DNA from: Methylocystis sp. L43
GTDB taxonomy: Bacteria > Pseudomonadota > Alphaproteobacteria > Rhizobiales > Beijerinckiaceae
Assembly: GCF_015709525.1 (NCBI RefSeq)
Contig: NZ_JADNRA010000036.1
Coordinates: 1 to 64,000 of the forward strand
Direction: 5' to 3'
Length of the DNA stretch: 64,000 bases
Part shown: in pieces, positions 59,757 to 64,000 of the stretch
How the letters are laid out: the number at the start of each line of letters is the position of its first letter
How positions within the stretch are numbered: position 1 is the stretch's first letter
Notes under the pieces: generated by a model
What the model was told of the DNA's origin: nothing
The model's input: only the letters and a program-made list of their open reading frames with translations
Databases searched by the model: none
Made by a program: the position numbers and the translations under genes

Positions 59757-61367
59757 CTACCCCAGCCGCTCTTTCTTCCGATTCAGCGTGTCCGCCTCGC
59801 GCAGATCGAGTTCGCGTTCGATGCGGCGGCGCGCTTCGTCGGTGAGTTTTCCTTCCCGCAGCATGCCGTTGATCAATTTGCGCTCCTCGGCGATGAGCTG
59901 CAGTTCGATCTCGTCGTGAAGCACCGTCAGCGTACGGCGTTCTTCGCTTGCCTCGCATTTCATGCGGACGCGCGACAGAAAATATTCCTGTTGTGCGAGA
60001 AGCGAGTTCATCGCTTCTTCCGGCACGTCATCCTCCGCCCCGAAGCGCGCGAGTTTCGCGCTCGACGCCTCGATCGCGGCGTGGCGGGCGCGCAGCTCTT
60101 CAGCGCGGTCGAGCACGCGTTCCATCATGCCGGTTCTAACGAGGCCGAGTTTGCGGATGATCCACGGCAACGCCGACCCTTGAAAGACGAGCGTCACCAT
60201 CACGACGCAGAAGGTGAGAAAAAAGATCGAGTCGCGATAGGGAAACGGCTCGCCGTCCGCAGTGGCGAGCGGGATCGCCAGCGCCGCGGCGAGCGAGACA
60301 ATCCCGCGCACGCCAGTGAAGGAAATGATGAACGGCCACTGCCACGGCGGCGAAGGATCGCGTCGCGCCAGCGGCGGAATGAGCCAGCGCGGCAGGTAGG
60401 TGATCGGAAACGTCCACACGAATCGCGCGGCGATGACGACGAGCGAAACGATCGCGGCGGACGTCGTCAGTTCGTACAGCGAATGGTCCTGGATTCGCGC
60501 AAAAAGCGCCTGCGCCTGTAGACCGGTGAAGAGAAAAACCAGGCCTTCGATCAGAAAAAGGAAGAAATCCCAGAAAAACACGCCTTGCAGACGCGTCGCG
60601 GCGCTGATCAGTCTGGGGCCGTTCCAGCTGATATAAAGGCCGGTGGCGACCGTCGCGATGACGCCCGAGCCGCCGAGATGTTCAGGCGGCCAATAGGCCA
60701 AGAACGGGGTGATCAGCGAGAGCGTGATTTCAATGCGCGGATCACGCATGAAGCGACGCAGCCGCAGCATCGTCCAGCCGACGCCGATGCCCCACACGAT
60801 TTCGCCGGCGATAATCACCGTGAAGGTCTCGCCTCCTTGCGCCAGCGAAAAGGAGCCGACGCTGACCGCCGCCACCGCGAAGCGATAAAGGACAAGCGCG
60901 GTGGCGTCGTTGGCGAGACCCTCTCCCTCCAGAATGACCGAGATGCGCCGCGGCAATTGCATGCGCCTTGCAATGGCGAGCGGCGCGACGGCGTCGGGCG
61001 GCGACACGATCGCGCCGAGCACGAAGCCAACCGCCAAAGGCCAGCCGAGCAGCCATTTCGTCGCGAGTGAAACGGAAATGGTGGTGAAGACGACGCAGCC
61101 AACGGCGAGCAGAAGGATCGGCCGCAGATTAAATTTGAACTCCCGCCAGCTCATATTGACCGCGGAGATGTAGATCACCGGCGGCAGCACGAGGAGCAGC
61201 ACGAATTGCGGCTCCAACACAAGGGCGGGCACGCCCGGGGCGACGGCGATCAGCACGCCGGCCGCGACGAGCAGGATTGGCGCGGCGGCGCCGGAGCGCG
61301 ACGCGATGAAGGCGACGAACGCCACCGCCGCGAGAAGAAAGACAAGCGTTTGCAGACCCGCGATCAT
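59757..61367 (-). CDS. Na+/H+ antiporter, CPA1 family
   Basis: Membrane antiporter of 536 aa with about twelve transmembrane helices and a soluble C-terminal tail of about 120 aa. LGAIVSPPDAVAPLAIARRM, LEGEGLANDATALVLY and FTGVRGIVSLAAALAIPLA are the ion-binding and signature segments of the CPA1/NhaP-type family. The tail is charged and helical (EELRARHAAIEASSAKLARF). Na+ or K+ preference cannot be told. Confidence 0.9.
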   Translation of the reverse strand: MIAGLQTLVFLLAAVAFVAFIASRSGAAAPILLVAAGVLIAVAPGVPALVLEPQFVLLLVLPPVIYISAVNMSWREFKFNLRPILLLAVGCVVFTTISVSLATKWLLGWPLAVGFVLGAIVSPPDAVAPLAIARRMQLPRRISVILEGEGLANDATALVLYRFAVAAVSVGSFSLAQGGETFTVIIAGEIVWGIGVGWTMLRLRRFMRDPRIEITLSLITPFLAYWPPEHLGGSGVIATVATGLYISWNGPRLISAATRLQGVFFWDFFLFLIEGLVFLFTGLQAQALFARIQDHSLYELTTSAAIVSLVVIAARFVWTFPITYLPRWLIPPLARRDPSPPWQWPFIISFTGVRGIVSLAAALAIPLATADGEPFPYRDSIFFLTFCVVMVTLVFQGSALPWIIRKLGLVRTGMMERVLDRAEELRARHAAIEASSAKLARFGAEDDVPEEAMNSLLAQQEYFLSRVRMKCEASEERRTLTVLHDEIELQLIAEERKLINGMLREGKLTDEARRRIERELDLREADTLNRKKERLG

Positions 61368-61428
61368 GCGCCCACCCTATAAGCCGCGCCTCGCGCAAGC
61401 GAACTCCGCGTCGCGGCCGAAGCGAAGC

Positions 61429-62391
61429 TCATAATTTGCGCAGCGACACTTCCTCGATCCTGTGATCGGCGTCCTTGGTGAGGATCAAACTCGCGCGCGG
61501 GCGGGTCGGGGCGATGTTCTGGCGCAGATTCTCGAGGTTGATGCGCGTCCATATGTCTTTTGCGACGCGCGTCGTCTCCTCCGCATCGAGATCGGCATAG
61601 ACGCGGAAGTAGGATTTCGGATCGCGGAACGCGGTCTGCTGAAGGCGCCGAAAGCGCTCCACATACCATCGCTCCAGCACGCCTTCGGGCGCATCGAGAT
61701 AGACCGAGAAATCGAAGAAGTCGGAGACGAAGGGTATTTCGCGGCCGTCGCGCATGCGCGGCGCAAGCAAGACGTTGACGCCTTCGACGATGAGAATGTC
61801 GGGCCGGTCGACGCAGCTCGCTTCGCCCTCGACGACGTCATAGGTCATATGCGAATAGACCGGCGCGCAGACGTTGCGCCGTCCCGCCTTCACATCGGAG
61901 AGGAATCGCAGCAGCGATTTGTTGTCGTAGCTTTCCGGAAAGCCCTTCTTGTCCATCAGCTTTTCGGCTTCAAGGATTCTGTTGGGCAAGAGAAATCCGT
62001 CGGTGGTGATGAGCTCCACTTTCGGCGTATTCGGCCAGCGCGACAGGAGCGCGCGCAAGACGCGCGCCGTCGTGGATTTGCCCACAGCGACGGAGCCCGC
62101 GACGCCAATGATGTAGGGAACCTTGCCGTCCTCGGCGCCGAGAAAGCGCTGCGTCGCCTTGAAGAGGCCCTGCGTCGCAGCGACGTAAAGCGCGAGCAGG
62201 CGCGAGAGCGGCAGATAGATCTCGATGACCTCTTCGAGCGAGATCGGATCGTTGAGGGACTTCAGTCGGACGAGATCGTCGAGCGTCAGCGTCAGCGGCG
62301 TATCGGCGCGCAGCGACGCCCATTCGGCGCGCGTAAAATGCCGGTAGGGGGAAAGAGCCTCGTTGTTGGGGACGAGCTCCGCCACCGTCAT
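61429..62391 (-). CDS. coaA: Pantothenate kinase
   Basis: Type I pantothenate kinase of 320 aa that starts coenzyme A synthesis. The P-loop is [17 protein letters not shown], with [30 protein letters not shown] and [12 protein letters not shown] downstream. The ATG at 62391 overlaps the hisE stop in an ATGA arrangement, so the two are coupled. It is the last gene of hisA-hisF-hisE-coaA in this window. Confidence 0.95.
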   Translation of the reverse strand: MTVAELVPNNEALSPYRHFTRAEWASLRADTPLTLTLDDLVRLKSLNDPISLEEVIEIYLPLSRLLALYVAATQGLFKATQRFLGAEDGKVPYIIGVAGSVAVGKSTTARVLRALLSRWPNTPKVELITTDGFLLPNRILEAEKLMDKKGFPESYDNKSLLRFLSDVKAGRRNVCAPVYSHMTYDVVEGEASCVDRPDILIVEGVNVLLAPRMRDGREIPFVSDFFDFSVYLDAPEGVLERWYVERFRRLQQTAFRDPKSYFRVYADLDAEETTRVAKDIWTRINLENLRQNIAPTRPRASLILTKDADHRIEEVSLRKL

Positions 62392-62711
62392 TCCTTTACT
62401 CCGCGCGCGGCTTTCTCTGCGAGCCCGGACTGTTTCGTGCGCCGCTCCAGTTCGCGCAACACGTCGCCGAGCGAAATATCCCGCGCTTCGAGCATGACGA
62501 GAAGATGATAGAGCGTATCGGCGGCTTCATTGACAAGCGCGCTTCGGTCGTCCTCCATCGCCGCGATCACCGTTTCGACCGCCTCTTCGCCGAATTTCTT
62601 GGCGATGCGCGGCATTCCGGAGTCGAGCAGGGTTTTCGTATAGGAGGTCGAGGCGTCATCCACGCGGCGTGATTTGATGAGCGCCGCGAGATCGTCGAGC
62701 GTGAAACTCAT
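62388..62711 (-). CDS. hisE: Phosphoribosyl-ATP pyrophosphatase
   Basis: Histidine pathway enzyme of 107 aa that hydrolyses PR-ATP. An all-alpha MazG-like core has [21 protein letters not shown] and [14 protein letters not shown], which hold the metal-binding acidic residues. The ATG at 62711 is taken because it starts [11 protein letters not shown]; the frame is open upstream into a repeat, so the six extra residues there are not likely. Confidence 0.94.
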   Translation of the reverse strand: MSFTLDDLAALIKSRRVDDASTSYTKTLLDSGMPRIAKKFGEEAVETVIAAMEDDRSALVNEAADTLYHLLVMLEARDISLGDVLRELERRTKQSGLAEKAARGVKE

Positions 62712-62717
62712 GAGAGG

Positions 62718-62850
62718 CCCCCTCCCCAACCCTCCCCCGCTTCGCGGGAGAGGGAGCAGATTTCGCGCTTCGTCGGGATTTCGCTAACGCCGATCGTTAG
62801 CGTCCCCTCTCCCGCGAGCGAAGCGAAGCGGGGAAGGGACAGGGAGGGGG
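62718..62850. repeat. 133-bp palindromic repeat, copy 2, inside the his operon
   Basis: Close copy of the element at 59587-59710, with the same CGCTAACG-CCGAT-CGTTAGCG core and the same outer arms. It has about 9 extra bases, a GAAGC-type duplication in GCGAGCGAAGCGAAGC. It begins 7 bp upstream of the hisE ATG, in the hisF-hisE gap. Confidence 0.82.
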
Positions 62851-62883
62851 TCATCGCCCCTGCGCTGCAACTGGATTTTGCCA

Positions 62884-63663
62884 TCATCCCATCGCCTCCA
62901 GGCCATCGAGGCGCATCGGCAGCCCCGCAGCCGCCATGTGAAGCTTCGCCTGCGGGATCGAATATTCGCCGAAATGGAAAATCGAAGCGGCGAGCACAGC
63001 GCTCGCATGGCCTTCCTTGACGCCGGCGACGAGATGGTCGAGCGTTCCGACTCCGCCCGAGGCGATGACCGGCACCTGCACCGCGTCGGAGACGGCCCGC
63101 GTCAGCGCGATATCGAAGCCGCTTTTCGTGCCGTCGCGATCCATCGAAGTGAGCAGGATTTCGCCGGCGCCGAGTTCGCTGACGTCGCGCGCAAATTGCA
63201 CTGCGTCGATCCCCGTTGCGCGGCGCCCGCCGTGAGTGAAGATTTCCCAGCGTCCCTCGGCTGCGCGCTTGGCGTCAATGGCGACGACGATACATTGCGC
63301 GCCAAATTTTTCCGACGCTTCGCGAACGAATCCGGGATTAGCCACGGCCGCGGAATTGATCGAGACCTTGTCAGCGCCCGCGAGCAGCAGATTGCGGATG
63401 TCGTCCAGCGTGCGCACGCCGCCGCCGACGGTCAGCGGCATGAAGCAGGCTTCCGCCGTGCGCTGCACGACGTCGAGCAGAATGCCGCGGTCTTCATGGC
63501 TTGCGGTGATGTCGAGAAAGCAGAGTTCGTCGGCGCCGGCGGCGTCATAGGCGATGGCGCATTCGACCGGATCGCCGGCGTCGCGCAGATCGACGAAATT
63601 GACGCCTTTGACGACGCGTCCGCCTTTCACGTCCAGGCAGGGAATGACGCGCGCTTTCAGCAT
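62884..63663 (-). CDS. hisF: Imidazole glycerol phosphate synthase subunit HisF
   Basis: Cyclase subunit of IGP synthase, 259 aa, a (beta/alpha)8 barrel. The first catalytic aspartate is in [16 protein letters not shown] and the second in [30 protein letters not shown] and [10 protein letters not shown] are the phosphate-binding loops. The ATG at 63663 overlaps the hisA stop in TGATG. The gap to hisE holds a repeat. Confidence 0.96.
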   Translation of the reverse strand: MLKARVIPCLDVKGGRVVKGVNFVDLRDAGDPVECAIAYDAAGADELCFLDITASHEDRGILLDVVQRTAEACFMPLTVGGGVRTLDDIRNLLLAGADKVSINSAAVANPGFVREASEKFGAQCIVVAIDAKRAAEGRWEIFTHGGRRATGIDAVQFARDVSELGAGEILLTSMDRDGTKSGFDIALTRAVSDAVQVPVIASGGVGTLDHLVAGVKEGHASAVLAASIFHFGEYSIPQAKLHMAAAGLPMRLDGLEAMG

Positions 63664-64000
63664 CACGCGTTCTCGGTCGCCGCGCGCGCGCGGATCATCG
63701 CCAATGCCTGCGCCGGATCGAGCCGCCCGTCATAGAGCGCCCGTCCGGTGATCGCGCCGGCGAGCTTGCGGCAGTCGGGCTGCAGCAGCCGCTCGACGTC
63801 GGCGAGCGACGCGAGGCCGCCGGAGGCGATGACGGGTATCGTCAAGGCGTCGGCGAGCGCCAAGGTCGCCTCGATGTTAAGCCCGGTCAAAACGCCGTCG
63901 CGCGAGATGTCGGTGTAGATGATGGCGCTCACGCCCGCGTCTTCGAAGCTCTTGCCGAGATCGAGCGCCGACATGCGTGTCGCGCGCGACCAGCCGTCGA
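63663..64000 (-). CDS. hisA: Phosphoribosyl isomerase HisA (3' part)
   Basis: The gene enters from the right edge and lacks its 5' part. The visible part encodes about 112 residues of the HisA barrel: [28 protein letters not shown] with the catalytic aspartate, [19 protein letters not shown] and [13 protein letters not shown]. The stop overlaps the hisF start. Confidence 0.96.
   Translation of the reverse strand, partial: DGWSRATRMSALDLGKSFEDAGVSAIIYTDISRDGVLTGLNIEATLALADALTIPVIASGGLASLADVERLLQPDCRKLAGAITGRALYDGRLDPAQALAMIRARAATENA

Overview
The window is a dense, GC-rich chromosomal stretch from an alphaproteobacterium, most likely of the order Hyphomicrobiales (Rhizobiales). This rests on several neighbourhoods typical of that order: ptsP-prfA, prmC-DUF4167 followed by clpB, a heparinase-like gene next to purH, hisA-hisF-hisE-coaA, a ccmIEFH (cycHJKL) operon, and rne divergent from an amidase-PBP1A pair. 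DUF2794, DUF1036 and zf-CHCC proteins fit the same assignment. Nothing in the window fixes the genus, although members of the Methylocystaceae/Beijerinckiaceae would fit. I see no tRNA, rRNA, CRISPR array, transposase, prophage or plasmid genes. Most of the content is housekeeping.

Layout. 0-8 kb: propionyl-CoA carboxylase beta chain (its start codon straddles the left edge), a probable small RNA, thioredoxin, modABC, an MgtC/DUF4010 membrane protein with a YjbR-like gene, and an aminotransferase. 8-16.7 kb: RNase E with a long leader, then N-acetylmuramoyl-L-alanine amidase, PBP1A and an enoyl-CoA hydratase. 16.9-19.1 kb: small secreted proteins and ccmA-ccmB. 19.3-23.5 kb: a tight four-gene operon (alpha-oxoamine synthase, GNAT-type acyltransferase, sphingolipid-desaturase-like protein, fatty-acid-hydroxylase-like protein) that looks like a sphingolipid/ceramide pathway with eukaryote-like tailoring enzymes. 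23.6-33.4 kb: ligA, a large EAL/degenerate-GGDEF receptor, ptsP, prfA and two small secreted proteins. 33.4-41.2 kb: purH, heparinase-like gene, gamma-carbonic anhydrase, BTLCP protease, FAD monooxygenase, zf-CHCC protein and a class 3 lipase. 41.4-45.8 kb: ccmIEFH. 45.9-51 kb: a frameshifted AAA ATPase gene, DUF2721, purB, a DadA-like oxidase and DUF2794. 51-59.6 kb: htpG, prmC, DUF4167, a MOSC protein, a small membrane protein and clpB. 59.7-64 kb: a Na+/H+ antiporter, coaA, hisE, hisF and the 3' part of hisA.

The window is also rich in short palindromic intergenic repeats of at least six kinds. One 113-bp family occupies the junction of two convergent gene pairs almost exactly. Another lies in gaps of both ccm loci and in one case runs in frame into the 5' end of ccmH.

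Functional themes are c-type cytochrome maturation (two ccm loci), molybdate uptake, purine and histidine synthesis, translation termination (prfA and its methylase prmC), protein quality control (htpG, clpB), cell-wall growth, and the proposed sphingolipid operon, which is the most interesting part. All coordinates, motifs and repeats were read by eye. Family assignments come from recognising sequence motifs, not from database searches.
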